Assembly: GCF_000165425.1 (NCBI RefSeq)
Contig: NW_001799632.1
Coordinates: 124,001 to 188,000 of the forward strand
Direction: 5' to 3'
DNA from: Paramecium tetraurelia
Lineage: Eukaryota; Ciliophora; Oligohymenophorea; Peniculida; Parameciidae
DNA: 64,000 nucleotides
The stretch's first letter is position 1. Each line of letters starts with the position of its first letter. A program made the position numbers and the translations under genes. Positions 11,168 through 23,734 of this stretch are shown piece by piece. The notes below the pieces were generated by a model, which saw only the letters and a list, made by a program, of their open reading frames with translations, had not been told where the DNA came from and did not search any database.

Positions 11168-13135
11168 ATGGCCACTGAATTATTATAAGAGAATTATGAA
11201 TTCAATGCTCCACCTAGAGTGGTTTAGAAGATGAAGTACAGAGAGGACAGGGATGCTTGCAACATTATGTGGGATAAGAGGGTCATTAGAGGGAATACAT
11301 ATTCAAGTGTTTTGAATAAATCAGAGCCAACTATGTAGACAACTATAAAGAGGATTCAAAACACTAAAGTAGTGACTGAGAAGAAGGAGGATGAAACTAT
11401 CCATGACGAGGAAACACAAACTGACCCCAATGTTGAAGAGTTAACTGACAAACCGCCTAGACATCTAAGAGAAACTCAAACAGAATTCGTAATCGAGAAA
11501 GTTGTGCCTAGATTGTACATGAGAGAGAAGACAGGAATAGATGAAGAAACTCAAGTGTGGGATGACGGGGAATTGTTTAATTTTGAATATGAAGCTGATA
11601 CCCATTCTTTAAGTATTGGTCAGAAAAACTTTGGATTTAAGTCGAATGGAAGTATTATAAGAAGAGGAGCTTAGAGAGATGAAGGAGAAGTAGGAGCATT
11701 ATTAAAAATTAAAGCAAATGGAAATGGCTGAATAGGATAGGTTGGAGAGGAAAGAATAACAGTTATACAATGAAAATATTAAATTAAAATAGCAATTCCA
11801 TAATTAAAAGTAGAGGGATATTAAGACGCATGAAAAATTAGTCAGTCGAGCATCAGCTAAGAAATATCTATCTAAATGCGTTAATTTGGCATTATAACAA
11901 TTGGACCTCAGTGGATATTTCAGAGATCCTGTCGAAATACAATTAATATCTGAATATCTACCTTGGATTTACTAGGATGTGACAACTGAATTACTGAATT
12001 CTAATCATATCCTTGTGGAATACAACTAAATGTTAGATAACATTGATGATAACATGTTTTAATTACACACCAAAACATTATCTAAAGAAAGAAGTCGAAG
12101 ATAATCAATACTAGATGAAAGAGAGAGGCAAAGAATAGCTAAAGAAGAAGCAGATGCATAAAGAAGAGAGAGAAGAAAAATTAGATTGGAAAAGGAAAGA
12201 AGATAGAAATTGAAAGAGACTGTTTATGAGTAAATGATTACCAAGGGAGAAGAAAAAGAATGGTTTAATCTGATATCTGATGTTGATGGCTATTATCAAG
12301 GAACTAATACTATTGGTTATTTGGGAGGTATAATTGGTTAATTTGTCATCATTATTAACGCTTTACAACAAGTGGGAGAAACAATTGAAGATATTTCTGA
12401 GTTGATTACCAATTCAATAGCTGCATTACCAGAAGGAACCATCATTGAAGTTGGATTAAGAGATTAAATTGATCAAATGCTAGCAGATATTGAACGTATC
12501 ATTTATTAATTACAATCTTAGCTGAATTGACTCTAGCCAACCTACCAGAATAATTAACTTAGGGAATCGAAAATGCCATCAAATCTAACATTGTCTATAG
12601 TTTATAATAACATTGGGCATCATTTGGATTCCTTCAGAATGTGAATCAAATTATAGATTTGGTTATTAAAAACCTTTTTGAAAATAGACCCAAGGTCAAA
12701 TGGTCAAAAATTAAAGGATAAGTAGATTTTCAAAAGATTCCATGCCTTGTTAAATTATTGCCAGGAATGGAATCTCTACGATTTCATCCAAAATCAGGAA
12801 AAACTAGAGTTGAAAAGTAAGTAGAGGATGAAGCAACTGAAGAGGAGATAATTAATCCTTAAAATCTTGGAGAAGCTGTGGTTGATACCAAGGCTACTGC
12901 ATTCATTCCTTAGGTATTTATAATTAAATACAATATTGTATAGAATGAGGAGATCCAAACTGCAGTCATCCATAATGTAGCAGAATTCCACCTTAGAAAT
13001 CTAATTATACAATAGATTGGGGAATAAGACATACCATGGCTTGTCAATTTCACTGATAAGTGCTAACAATTGGAGACATAAATAATCGAGATCCTCAATC
13101 CTCAACTACCTTAATTGGAAGTTTAGTAATATTGA
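11168..13135 (+). CDS. RSP3: radial spoke protein 3 (RSP3/RSPH3), long form
   Basis: A ciliary radial spoke anchor; in other species RSP3 binds PKA regulatory subunits. Family blocks include DEETQTDPNVEELTDKPP, EETQVWDDGELFNFEYE, then VLVRKTLDLSRMEVLQEEEL and the coiled coil to about residue 330. The two last blocks are in frames differing by one base: removing one base near 11602 (ACCC run) gives ADPILQVLV, matching the family. Both flanks are conserved, so no intron fits. Introns of 26 nt (near 12495) and 30 nt (near 12915) extend the frame to a 250-residue C-terminal region, giving about 636 residues versus 516 in Chlamydomonas. That extension is helical and unrecognised. The 30-nt intron is a stopless multiple of three. 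Confidence 0.9.
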
Positions 13136-13156
13136 TTAAGAGCATATATAATTTAA

Positions 13157-14857
13157 TCATATTATTTTCTATAGTTTTGCATTTGCCTTTTGTAATAAGA
13201 ATACAAACTGTTGATAGAAGTTGCATTGCTATTGATCCAAAACTTAATAAATGCTGATTAAATCCAAAACTTATTAATTAAATGATAAATTCTGTGGATT
13301 CTCTATTATTAAATTTAAGATTTCCAAAGCAAACCAACAATACTCTTACTACTTTTACTGAATCTCAGTTAGGGGTTCATTGATTTTCAATTCTATTTCC
13401 ATTAAATACCTTATCTTGGCCAAGTCATTTACAATTCTTTTAAACTTCTGTTCTTCTGTTTCATTCTTATTATTTAAAGATCCATTACAGCAAATGAAAT
13501 AATCCAAATACTTCCTCTACTGATTTTGCAAATGAGATTTGTTGCTCATGCAAAAATTGGTGTGATTATTGGCTTAATTAATTGAAATAAATTGATCGCA
13601 TTGTGTACAATATATGTATGACATGAAATCTAAAGCTTAATTTTACTATTTCAAACCTGCTTAATTCTGTTTACTCTAATAGAACTTTTATATGATTCTT
13701 TATACAGGATACCTTTAACAAAGATATTAATAGAATTGATCATACCCCAAATTGCCGAGTAAATCATTAATATAATTTTACTATGAGTCTAATCTATTCC
13801 CCTTTGTATTAGACTTAGTGGGTATGATACTATTGTTAATTGGTACCACATTTGAATTGAAAGTGACATTCTATTTAAGGCGGTTTTATTAATTCAATGT
13901 AATGTTTGATTAATGAGGTTAATTTTTTTTGAAACTCTCACTTTGATCATCATCAAATATCTTCTTTTTTTGATACTTTTTATTTTGGGATTAAGATAAA
14001 TCTGAGGAAATGAATTGCTCGTAGTCATCATACAAGGAGGACTAATCTGGAGAAGTAAAATGATTATAGTTTAATGGCTGATGTTAATCAAAAAGAGGCA
14101 CCGATGGTTGAGTTAACTACAAATCCAAGGATTGCAATGTTCCTTATTATTAGTGATGTACATAAGGGGGTGGTTCAATATCATTAACTTCTTTTCTTTT
14201 TAAGATTTGATGAGGAAAGTGTTGTTTTGGAGGAGATGTCTTGAATCTAAAATTAGATGGTTGTAATTATTAGTATTATGGTTAGATTTGTTTAAAGGCT
14301 GAATTTTGATCTTAATTATTCTATAACTATTTATGACAACTATAATACTAGATGTCTTTTGTTTTTTGAACAGGCAATGACGATGATTGGTAGTATGTAG
14401 ATGGCAAAGAGTTGGAATTGCTGTTCATTGTTGAAGTTATAGGTATTAATTAAGGAGTGTCATTAATTTTAAATGAAGACTAATACATACTTTGTCTTTG
14501 TTATTCTTTTTTTTCGATTTCGTCGAAATAATTGATTTATTACTTTTTGATATCATTCTCCATCTTTTATCCGTAATTTTCTCTTTGGGTTCTTAGTTCT
14601 AGCAGGAATGAAGAGTAATCTTTCAAAGTCGATTTTTGAAGTTCAGCAATATTATTTATAATGTCATTTAGAACCTTGTCTATTTTGGATATAATTTGTT
14701 GATATCTTAATTAATCATCTGGACTTTGATTATTAATCTAGGATTAGGATTCTAATTCTTGGTAGTGATTCATCAGCAGATTATAATTACAAATGAGTTC
14801 CTATTTGGGAGTGAGTACGATATGTTTGACAGGAGTCGAATAGTTAGAATTTAACAT
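13157..14857 (-). CDS. coiled-coil protein with C2HC-type zinc motif
   Basis: One uninterrupted frame of 567 codons. Residues 20-140 are helical and charged (for example LQKSTLKDYSSFLLELRTQR). The middle is low-complexity, rich in Q, N, S and P. Near residue 440 the motif CTQCDQFISINQANNHTNFC has C-x2-C-x12-H-x3-C spacing, a C2HC zinc-finger pattern. A helical C-terminus follows. No family name is offered. The stop lies 21 bp from the RSP3 stop; the two genes are convergent. Many TAA/TAG codons show the frame is read with the ciliate code. Confidence 0.75.
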
Positions 14858-14943
14858 GGGAAATATGCTTTATCTAGGAAGCAAGTAATAATTTTATTTA
14901 ATCTAAAATCAGCATTGTAAAATAAATTGATTAAATGATAAAC

Positions 14944-16209
14944 TCAGTTTTATTCATTCTCAATTAGAGCTGCTGCACCCATACCTGTAGCAATACACAT
15001 AGAAATGACACCATACTTAGCCTTCTTTCTCTTCATTTCTGGTAATAAAGTGGCGACTTGTCTGGCTCCAGTGCATCCTATGAATATTATAAATAAAGAT
15101 ATACCTAAGGGATGTCCTAATGCTATGGCACCACCTTTTGGATTGACTCGAGTTGGGTCAATGCCAATCTTTTCTACACAGTATACAGATTGACTTGCAA
15201 AGGCCTCATTAATTTCATAGATGCAGATATCATTAGGCTTCAAGGAGTTTCTTTGTAATAATTAAGGAATAGCTGCAGCTGGACCAATACCCATAATGCC
15301 TGGTGGTACTCCAGCAACGGTGTAATCAAGGAATCTTCCAAGGATTGGTAATCCTAATTTTTTGGCTACAGATCTTCTTGCTAATAGGACTGCAGCTGCA
15401 CCATCAGTAACTTATGAGGAATTACCAGCAGTTGTGGATCCATCCTTACCAAAGGCAGGTTTCAATTTGCCTAAACCTTCAAGAGTAGTCTCCTTTCTAA
15501 TACCATCATCTTCTGTCACAGTAACTTCCTTTGTCTTTTCACCATCCTTAATTGTTGTTTTGACAGGGATAATCTCATCCTTATACAATCCTTCAGATTG
15601 AGCCTTGTAAGCCTTTTATTAAGATTCATAAGCAAATTTGTCTTATTATAATCTGGTGATTCCAAATTGTGCAGCTACATTTTCTGATGTCTATCCCATT
15701 CCCAAGAGACAATCTCTCGCACATGGATGATCAAAAATAGCATCACTTAATAACTCAGCATTCATTTGACTTTACATATCATACATAGACATCTGTTCAA
15801 CTCCAGCACCAATTCCAATATCCAACATACCAGTTCTAATTTTAGCAGCAATCACAGCACAGGCTTCTATTCCAGAAGAACAGAATCTATTTATGGCTGT
15901 CAAACAAGTGGTGTCTGGAAACCCTGCTAAGAAGGCAGCCATCTTAGATGTTATAGCACCACTGCCAGGTTGATTCACATTACCAACCACAATGTCTTGG
16001 ATCAACTTTGGATCAACCTTTGTTCTCTACAACAATCCTGCGAATGCAGTGCTCAGCAATACTTCTGGAGGAGTGTCCCTTAATAAGCCCTTTTTGGCTT
16101 TAGTCAAAGGAGTTCTCACAGCCCCACAGATGACTACATCGTTGTCACTTTTGGCTGGCACAGGAGTACAATTGTTTACTTAAGTACTAAGATGTTGGAT
16201 TCTATTCAT
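14944..16209 (-). CDS. 3-ketoacyl-CoA thiolase, peroxisomal type
   Basis: Last step of beta-oxidation: cleaves 3-ketoacyl-CoA to acetyl-CoA and a shortened acyl-CoA. Catalytic features are present: nucleophile cysteine in NRFCSSGIEA, histidine in GGAIALGHPLG, and the C-terminal cysteine in CIATGMGAA. Residues 3-11 (RIQHLSTQV) fit the PTS2 peroxisomal import pattern R-I-x5-Q-V. Length is 412 residues, as expected for ACAA1-like enzymes. One 27-nt intron (15078-15104) sits between GHPLG and CTGAR. It has no stop in frame and is a multiple of three, so unspliced message would encode nine extra residues. Divergent from the TPR-SET gene. Confidence 0.96.
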
Positions 16210-16522
16210 CAATAAGATATTTTATTTTATGCAAATACACCATATTACGTTTAGATAAATATATGTTCCTAAATTTTAAATATAATATTATTTATTAGTA
16301 TCATAATATTTAAAGAAAACCTTAATATAATTATTTTCTTTAAAAAAAGTAATAAACTAATTATTACTTGATTTATTACAAAGCTGAGGGAATTATGAAA
16401 TGCAAAACTAGTTTCTTAAGCTTTTGATTTACTTGTCTAAGATCATTATCATTTCTAATTATTTTCTTTAATTATATAATTTTCACTTAATAATATAAAT
16501 ACTTAATTTGACAACACTCTTA
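16210..16522. other. divergent intergenic region
   Basis: 313 bp between the thiolase and TPR-SET start codons. Very AT-rich with A and T runs. It should contain both promoters. I see no open frame, repeat or RNA gene. Confidence 0.55.
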
Positions 16523-18448
16523 ATGGCAGATATCCCAGCACATGTTCTTGCAATTCAATCTTAAAAAAACGATCCTCCTCTTTAGCAAATTGAAAAAACA
16601 CCAAAATTACCAATTTAAGAAATGAAACTTATAGATGTTGAAGAATTAATGGAAAATAAAAATATGAATAATTAATACATAGTTGTCTAAGTATATTAGA
16701 TAGACTGGAAAAATAGCACTCAATATTTAATTGTTAGAGATTTTAATGAAATATGGCTCAATTTAACCATTCTGCAATAAAATAGATTATGCAATTACTA
16801 AATCAATGATTGGCTAATTGTTAAAAATCCAAAGCTGATTGAATTCGGAATATTTATCCAAGATTCACAAGATGTTGTTGCCATCAATCAATTTACGTAT
16901 CAAGCTCTGATGAACTCAGAAATTGACTAAACAGATCCAGCCTAACTAAAAGAAACAGGAAATCAATATTTTAAATTACAATAGTATCGATTGGCCTACG
17001 AAGCCTATTCCATGGTTATCAAATATGAGCATGCCAATAAAACGAACCTAATACAAGAATAATGTTACAATAATAGAGCCCAATGTTTATTCCAACTTGG
17101 TTATATCTAAGAAGCTGTAAATGACCTTAATCAAGTATTACAACTGAACCCTCAAAATGAGAAAGCCATTCAAAGGTAAGCATTATGTTACCTTAAATTG
17201 CAGAACCCTAATGATGCCAAGAAATTGCTTGAGTCACTTCCAAATCATAAAACTGATAAAGATATAGTATTCAAATTAGTCGAATGTGAACTCATGATAA
17301 AACATCTATCTGGCAATTTCGATCTAATTTCCCTACTAAACCAATATGTGAATCAAGATGAATTCTCCTTTGAAAAATTTAATAACTTTAAACACAAAAG
17401 TATCGAAAGAAAAAAAAGTAACTTAGGTGGATTGGGCTTATTCGTAAATCAACCTATTCCTAAAGGAACACTCTTAGTCGTTGAACATCCAATGCATAAA
17501 ATCAAGTAAAATTAAACACTTGGCATGCATTAAAGGGATGATGTTTATGAAGAGATTAGACAATAGGCATTTAACAATAAATAGTTTGCTGAATAACTAT
17601 TTAATTTGTATGATGGAACCAATAATTACTCTCTCAAACACGTAAAATAGGATTTCGAATACTAACTATAAAATTATGTAGTTGATCTCCTTCGAATTGA
17701 AAGTATCTTTAGGTACAATGCACATGCATTTTAATTACTCAAAGTGTTCACAAAGAATAAGCAAATTAAATATCTAGATTAGAGCGAAGGGTTGTGGTTC
17801 ACTTTATCACAAGTTAATCATAGTTTAACTCCAAATATATTTTATTACTTCTTGGGAGAGTTGTTAATTGTTGTGAGTGCTAAGAATATAGAAAAGGATG
17901 AAGAAATACTAGTGCAATATCATCCACCTTTAAATCAAAAGGAGTATTAAAATAATTTGAAATCCCACAACATTCCTCTTGATTAAAAATTAGTCTAATA
18001 GAACTAACTGTGGAAAATGGATGAGTAATTTAATGAAATTAAAACTATCATTAAGACTGTGAAGACCTCAAAAAGTCTAAACGATCTTACAACTTATACC
18101 TTATCCAACCCAAATGTTATACAATAGATAAAAGAAAAATATCCAATCAAATATTTAAAAATCATTTAATAAGTATCTTTCGATCTGTTTTAAGTTAAAA
18201 AAATTAAAGAATACTTAGACTTAAAATTTTAAGGATTGGTATTTCAATTCGATCAATATCCTTAATGTTCCACTATATAAGATTTCTTTATGTTTCTCAC
18301 TGTTGTATCATAAGGTTCAGATATAGAAAAGGAAATGGTTAATTTTATATTTAGAGTTGGAATTTTAATGTTTGGAGAAGCATTTTTGAAAAATCAAAAT
18401 TCTGAAGACTTGCTCTTTTAGTTAGGTTTTAAACAAATTAAAAAATGA
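16523..18448 (+). CDS. TPR-SET domain protein (SMYD-like methyltransferase)
   Basis: One intronless frame of 642 codons. From about residue 140 there are TPR helices (ETGNQYFKLQQYRLAYEAYS, NRAQCLFQLGYIQEAVNDLN, a typical TPR pair). A split SET domain follows from about residue 295: GGLGLFVNQPIPKGTLLVVE at its start, and LSQVNHSLTPNIFYYFLGEL then EEILVQYHPP at its end. NH-S-x-x-PN is the SET-N/SET-C hallmark, with S in place of the usual SC. This layout resembles SMYD and TPR-SET lysine methyltransferases. No clear MYND or zinc cysteines are seen in the insert, which is A/T-rich and glutamine-rich. Substrate unknown. Start is the first ATG after the intergenic region. Confidence 0.82.
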
Positions 18449-18935
18449 TCATCAATACAATAATCGTTAAGTAATAATAAAATCATTTTTATTTTTTCAT
18501 TTTTGCCATTTAAATACATATTAATATTTTTATTTAATACTGACAAATTATTTAGTGCACTCAGTTTTCTTTTGATAAATCTTAGAATAATCAATTAAAA
18601 CATTCTATTAGAAATATTCAACATTATATATATATTTTGTTATAATTCATTAATCTATTTGATTTTACAAACATTATCAAGAAAGGATTTTGTATTATAT
18701 AATGAATCACTATATTTCAGAGTCACCAGCCTTGATTGCATTGATAAATTCTAATACAGATTAAGTAATTTTTAATAATTCAGTTTATATAATTATCATA
18801 TAAAATAATTATAGAATTCTAATATTACAGAAATTTATCCTATATTATAGTTTATAGGTTCCAATACCAAACTAATTATTGTTTTGTTATTTATAGGGAA
18901 ACACTCGATGAACATAAATAATATTATATCTTTAA
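18449..18935. other. spacer between convergent genes
   Basis: 487 bp between the TPR-SET stop and the Myb stop, longer than most convergent gaps here. A plus-strand frame from ATG 18702 looks coding for a short way but depends on poor introns and then runs antisense to the Myb gene. I do not call a gene. Confidence 0.45.
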
Positions 18936-19703
18936 TCATTGTAGGATAGCATTTGGCAGGCATTACAAGTAATATTAAGGTTGGGCAAACTAAAAATAAG
19001 GATAGCATATTGAAAATTGTGGATAGCAATACATTGAGTTAACTGAGGGTATACCTGCTATATTAACTGGTATTAGATATTGTTAGGTTGAACTTATGTT
19101 TATTGATGGTGATTATTCTTACGACTGTACTGAAACAATTGAATTGAGCTTCTGTTCAGTTTTTATTAAATTCATTTATTCTTTTTTTGGAACAATATAA
19201 TATGGATTCTTGATCTTGAGGTATTTATTTCGAAGGTATGAATAGAACCTGTTTTTAATACTGTTTTCTGATCTACCTTGAAGCTCTTTTTAAACAATGC
19301 TCCACTTTCCTCCGACATTTTTATAGATTTTAATAATTTTTTCATCTTCTTCTTAACTCCAGGGTTCATTATTCAATTGAGGATGCAATTAGTTAAGATA
19401 GTGTTCTCGTATTTATTTTCCAGAGCGATTAGGTAATAATTTACTTATTTTGCTCCACTGATATCCATATTCTTTAACCAAATTCCTGAGTTTGTCGTCC
19501 TCCTCTTCGGTCCATTGTCTCCTCAACTTGAATCCCTTGATTCTCTTCCATCTCTAAGCACATTAAGATGGGTTTCTTCCGCCTATTCTCCGTGCCACTT
19601 CAATCCAATCAAGACATTACTTTTGCCTTAAGTCTTGAAGCATTTGATCTTCCAGCATGCTCCAAGCTTTTCTTTTAGGCTGTATCTGCTCAGAATTTGA
19701 CAT
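18936..19703 (-). CDS. Myb-like DNA-binding protein with three repeats
   Basis: A 255-residue intronless protein. Three Myb/SANT repeats with spaced tryptophans occupy residues 10-165: KAWSMLEDQMLQ...WIEVARRIGGR, RQWTEEEDDKLRNLVKEYG...WSKISKLLPNR and EPWSQEEDEKIIKIYKNVGG...WSIVQKELQGR. Each ends in a recognition-helix-like segment (QCAQRWKR, QIREHYLN, SIKNRFYS). The C-terminal 90 residues are polar and then rich in tyrosine, phenylalanine and proline, possibly an activation region. A transcription regulator is likely; targets are unknown. The start ATG precedes SNSEQIQPKR. A long open antisense frame crosses the 3' half but is judged a shadow. Confidence 0.92.
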
Positions 19704-20348
19704 TCTTCTTATAAATTTAATTTTGATTTACTTAATCACAGAGATGATTCTCTATAAACATAAAGAATTCAGTTATTTCAATACTTTTATTTTAATACTT
19801 CATATAAACTGCCCTCTTTACCGATATTTTAGCATTGAATCTTTATAAACCAATATAATTTCGTTAGTTTCCGATAATGAACTTATCATATTTTGAATTA
19901 CGTCATTTATTATGCTGAATTTTTCATAAATTTCAGAATTTAGATGAAAGAATAAATTAATTGAAAAATTCCGCATCAGTTTCCAGTGCCAATGTATTTT
20001 TCAATACTCAAGATAGTTCCCCCTCTAATTTAGCTTAAAGTTAAAAATTTCAATTTGTAATAAATAATAGAAATTACAAATTTTCATCATGTTCATTTAA
20101 AAACTCAAATTTTTCTTTTAAAATACGACACTATAAATAATAAAATATATTATAGAATAGAAAAGTAAAGATTTGGTGTTTGATTTTCATAGAATTTATG
20201 AATTGAATTGATTTCTGAAGTAAATTTAATTTGTTAACATAAATAATTATTTTTGAATAATAGAATGTCGAATTTAAATTTCTTTTTTTAAAATTTATCT
20301 TCTAAAACTCAGTTACTTTATAATAATAAAAATAATTAATTATTCTTA
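19704..20348. other. divergent spacer, possible small unresolved gene
   Basis: 645 bp between the Myb and CNOT9 starts, holding their promoters. On the minus strand around 19810-20095 there are short coding-like segments (IINDVIQNMISSLSETNE; TLALETDAEFFNQFILSS) in two frames that no GT-AG intron joins. This could be a small gene with a frame disruption or a remnant. I do not assign boundaries. Confidence 0.35.
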
Positions 20349-21506
20349 ATGTCCAATCAATATGTTATCGTGCCTTAAAATTATCGAAGTGACAGTATGG
20401 TAAGCATATCACCTGCTGACAAACGATATTTTGAACAGGCTCAGGCCAAGTAAAAATCGCCTCCTCAACAAATGATGTTCGGAGGGTACTCGCCATCACC
20501 TAGTCTTCAAAAAAGTTTAAGCACTCAATTATCAGAACAAAGCATTGATGATGTATAAATATTGTTCAAAATTTATCAGTTTAGTAGGATGTAAAAAGAT
20601 TCAGATACTGAGTTAGTTGTGCAATATATACTTTAATTGAGAGACGCAGATAAAAGAGAATAAGCATTATCAGAGTTGTCCAAAAAAAGAGAAAGCTTTC
20701 CTCATTTAGCACCTCTCTTATGGCATTCTGTTGGTACCATAGCTATATTGTAAGTCATTTAAATATTTTAGTCTATAAGAAATTGCAGTTGTATATCAGC
20801 ATTTACAACCAGCCTAGCTTACACAGGCTTAATCTTCTAGAATCTGCAGTGTTTTGGGATTGCTACAATGTCTTGCTCTACATGTGTAAACAAGATCTTG
20901 CTTCTTAAGAGGTAATATTAAATTTAAATATAGCTCATATTCCATTATTTCTATATCCATTTCTAAACACTAGTAACAAGAGCAAAGCGTTCGAAAACCT
21001 AAGAGTCACAAGTTTGGGTGTAATAGGTGCTTTGGTGAAGGTATTAACATTTTTAAATTTTTAAAGGGAGATGATCCAGAGGCGATTAATTTTTTAATGC
21101 AGACTGAAATCATTCCACTTTGTTTGAGAATCATGAAAAAAGGACAAGAACTCTCCAGAACAGTTGCTACATTTATAGTCTAGAAGATCCTTCTCGATGA
21201 CAATGGTCTCAATTATATCTGTTAGACTCCTGAAAGATTCTTTGCAGTCAGCTAAGTCTTACAAACCATGATTGATGATTTACATCAATCCTAAAAAGAT
21301 GACTAAAGATTATTGAGACACATAATTAGATGTTATTTGAGATTATCTGAAAACCAGAAGTAACCTTGTGATTTAAATTTAGAGCTGGGGAGGTCCTTAA
21401 AAAATATTTGCCACAAGTATTAAAAGACCCAACTCAATCTTTTATTAAAGATGAAGTGGTAAAAAAGTGGCATAATAATTTGCTTCAAAATCTTTCGATC
21501 AAATGA
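20349..21506 (+). CDS. CNOT9: CCR4-NOT subunit CNOT9/CAF40/RQCD1
   Basis: A conserved armadillo-like subunit of the CCR4-NOT deadenylase, which controls mRNA decay and repression. The conserved core starts near residue 85: [20 protein letters not shown], then [69 protein letters not shown] and RCYLRLSEN. Introns of 22, 22, 26 and 23 nt (near 20750, 20912, 21040 and 21362) give 354 residues. The third ends in AAG, not TAG. The first 80 residues are a glutamine/serine-rich extension not found in short animal forms. High confidence. Confidence 0.96.
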
Positions 21507-21622
21507 TATAATAAATATGTATCTAAAAAATAGAAATCTTTGCTTATTGACAAATTGCTTCTTCCCTTTTTTAAGTATAAATATACTATAATTCTATTAA
21601 AATAATCATTCCTATTATACGA

Positions 21623-23734
21623 TCAATTTGTGAATTTCTCAACCAAATATGAAGTCCATTCAAACTGTTACTCTCCAAAGTCCTTTTTCTCATTCTTACA
21701 TTTCAACATCTGCAATGCCTCCAACTATGCTTCAATTATTCTTTATTGTTCAATATGATAAATTAAGGCAAAATAATCATGATAATTCAACTTTGAATCT
21801 CTAAGCTTCTCTGATTATGATTTCAAAGTGTCCTTAAAGTGCTCATCATGATAAGCCTTAATTAAATTGTAAGCCTAATCAATTATGGCTGTATCATAAA
21901 TGTCATCAAATAAATATGATATTCCTTAATCATATTACCAGTTTAGAATTTTGAAATACATCAATAGATCATCATTGATCCTTGTATATCTAATCTTGAA
22001 CTTCTTATACTTAGACAACTAAAAGTACTAAACATATTAATTATATTTGATTACTGCTGCAATATCACTTGCGAATGGAATGTATTGAATAAATTAAGTT
22101 TTCACTTCCACATAATCGAAAATATTGTACTCTAGAGTGAATCCGTATCGAAGTAACAAAGATCTATTCGATATCTTTCCATAAGAAAAATAGGCTTAAG
22201 CACCTTTTTCGAATTCATCTTTGCTTGAACACTTAATTACAAAATTGTCAAATAAATCTTCCTTCCACTCCTCTTTGGCTTCGAAAGGCTTAATATTTTC
22301 AGGAATAGCGATCTATAACATTTCCTCAACACTTTCAATTGCTGATGGTTATTCTGGAATTTCAAATTGTTTTAGTGAATAATTCTTAGACTTCAATTTT
22401 TCTTGAGCATATTCTTTAACATTTTATAAATAGAGTTCTGATTTCTCTTCAACAGCTTATAGAGCAGATGACACTTAATCATAAGTCAAAACATCTGTTT
22501 CATACAACTTAATTTATTCTTGGATATACTCCAGACTTTTCGAGACAAAAATGATGGTAAAATTGTCTCTTAAATTTAAGTTCTCTTAAAACCATCTTTT
22601 GTACTTCAAAAATTGGATTTATAAATCAATTCTGTTATTGCATTTCTCTTAATAAAGTCTCAACTTTTCGATTGCATCAGGATTTTGGAAGTCCACTTAA
22701 TTTTAATACAATGCTAATTCTTGTTCAATCAGTTTATATGTTGGTGTTTTCTACTTGTAATTTTTGATTTACTCTTAAATTTCAATTGGGTATTAGTAAT
22801 CATCTTACTCGTATGAATCACTATCTCCATCTGAATCATCTGATTCATTAGGATCCAATTATTTGTCTTCTTTGGGTTTATTGACGTTGCTTTCCAAATA
22901 TAAACCTTTGTATCTCACATCAGTATTCTCATGATTAAACATTTCACAAAAAGGCACAAATGCAACCTATTCTAAAGTGGATCCAAAACATCTACTAACC
23001 AAATGTATGAAAATCCACTTGATGTTTTCAAGACTGTATGTTTCCTTCTTAAAATGTTAAGGATATTAATCCAATATGTGTGTCAATGTCTTTTAGATCA
23101 ATAAGAAATCTTGCAGTTCTCTCTTGGCTTTCAATACAAGTTTTTCATCATTCAATAGTTTTAACTCCTCATCAGACCAAAATATTAAGTAATCAATGTC
23201 TCTTGGTAAATTAGCTATTAAGTGATACCATTATGATTGTCTAAATATTTAGATAACAAACTAATACCTTCCTAATTATGATTGATATAATAGATATGTG
23301 AGAAGAATTCTATCTTGCCACCCTCCTGCGCAATGTTGACTAAAGAATTATGGATAAGCGTCAAAGATTTCTTGGATATCTGAAAAATATGCTATTTTTG
23401 TGGTCAACATTAATTCTCTTGGCACTGATACAAGAATTGAATCACTTTCAATCTTTTCGATTGCTAACCATATTGCCTAAAGAAAAGTTACTTTTTAATC
23501 CTAAATAAGGCAAATTGTTTCTTGTTTTGAATTACGCCATTCGTAAATTATTAATTTTCATGCCTCTTTCCAATAAATAATCGACATATTCTTAGAATTC
23601 TTTCTATCCTTCCACATCTTATGCTTATGGATCCTCCTTGTAAATTCCCTTTATCTTTTTTAATATATGTATGTCATTTATACATTATGAAATATAGTAG
23701 CAATCCTTTTACTTATTGATGTTGTTTATTACAT
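21623..23734 (-). CDS. SETD3/RBCMT-like SET-domain methyltransferase
   Basis: The SET domain is of the RuBisCO-methyltransferase/SETD3 class, which modifies lysine or histidine in non-histone proteins. The N-terminal part LGLKAIEKIESDSILVSVPR aligns with the SETD3 start. AFVPFCEMFNHENTDVRY contains the SET NH motif, and FSYGKISNRSLLLRYGF the C-terminal signature. A long acidic, charged insert (about residues 240-430) splits the SET domain. Introns: 29 nt near the start (AAG acceptor), 28 nt near 23487 containing an internal TAG, and 27 nt at 23241-23267, stopless and a multiple of three. The spliced length is 676 codons. Substrate unknown. Confidence 0.85.

Noticed and set aside
18702-19270. 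Plus-strand open frame with protein-like stretches (IPAILTGIRYCQVELMFIDG)
   Set aside because: It lies antisense to the in-frame C-terminus of the Myb gene and needs 39- to 52-nt introns with weak boundaries. The Myb frame is continuous, so this is a shadow.
23475-23505. Apparent frameshift at the start of the SETD3-like SET domain
   Set aside because: A 28-nt intron with an internal TAG restores GLKAIEKIESDSILVSVPR, which aligns with the family.
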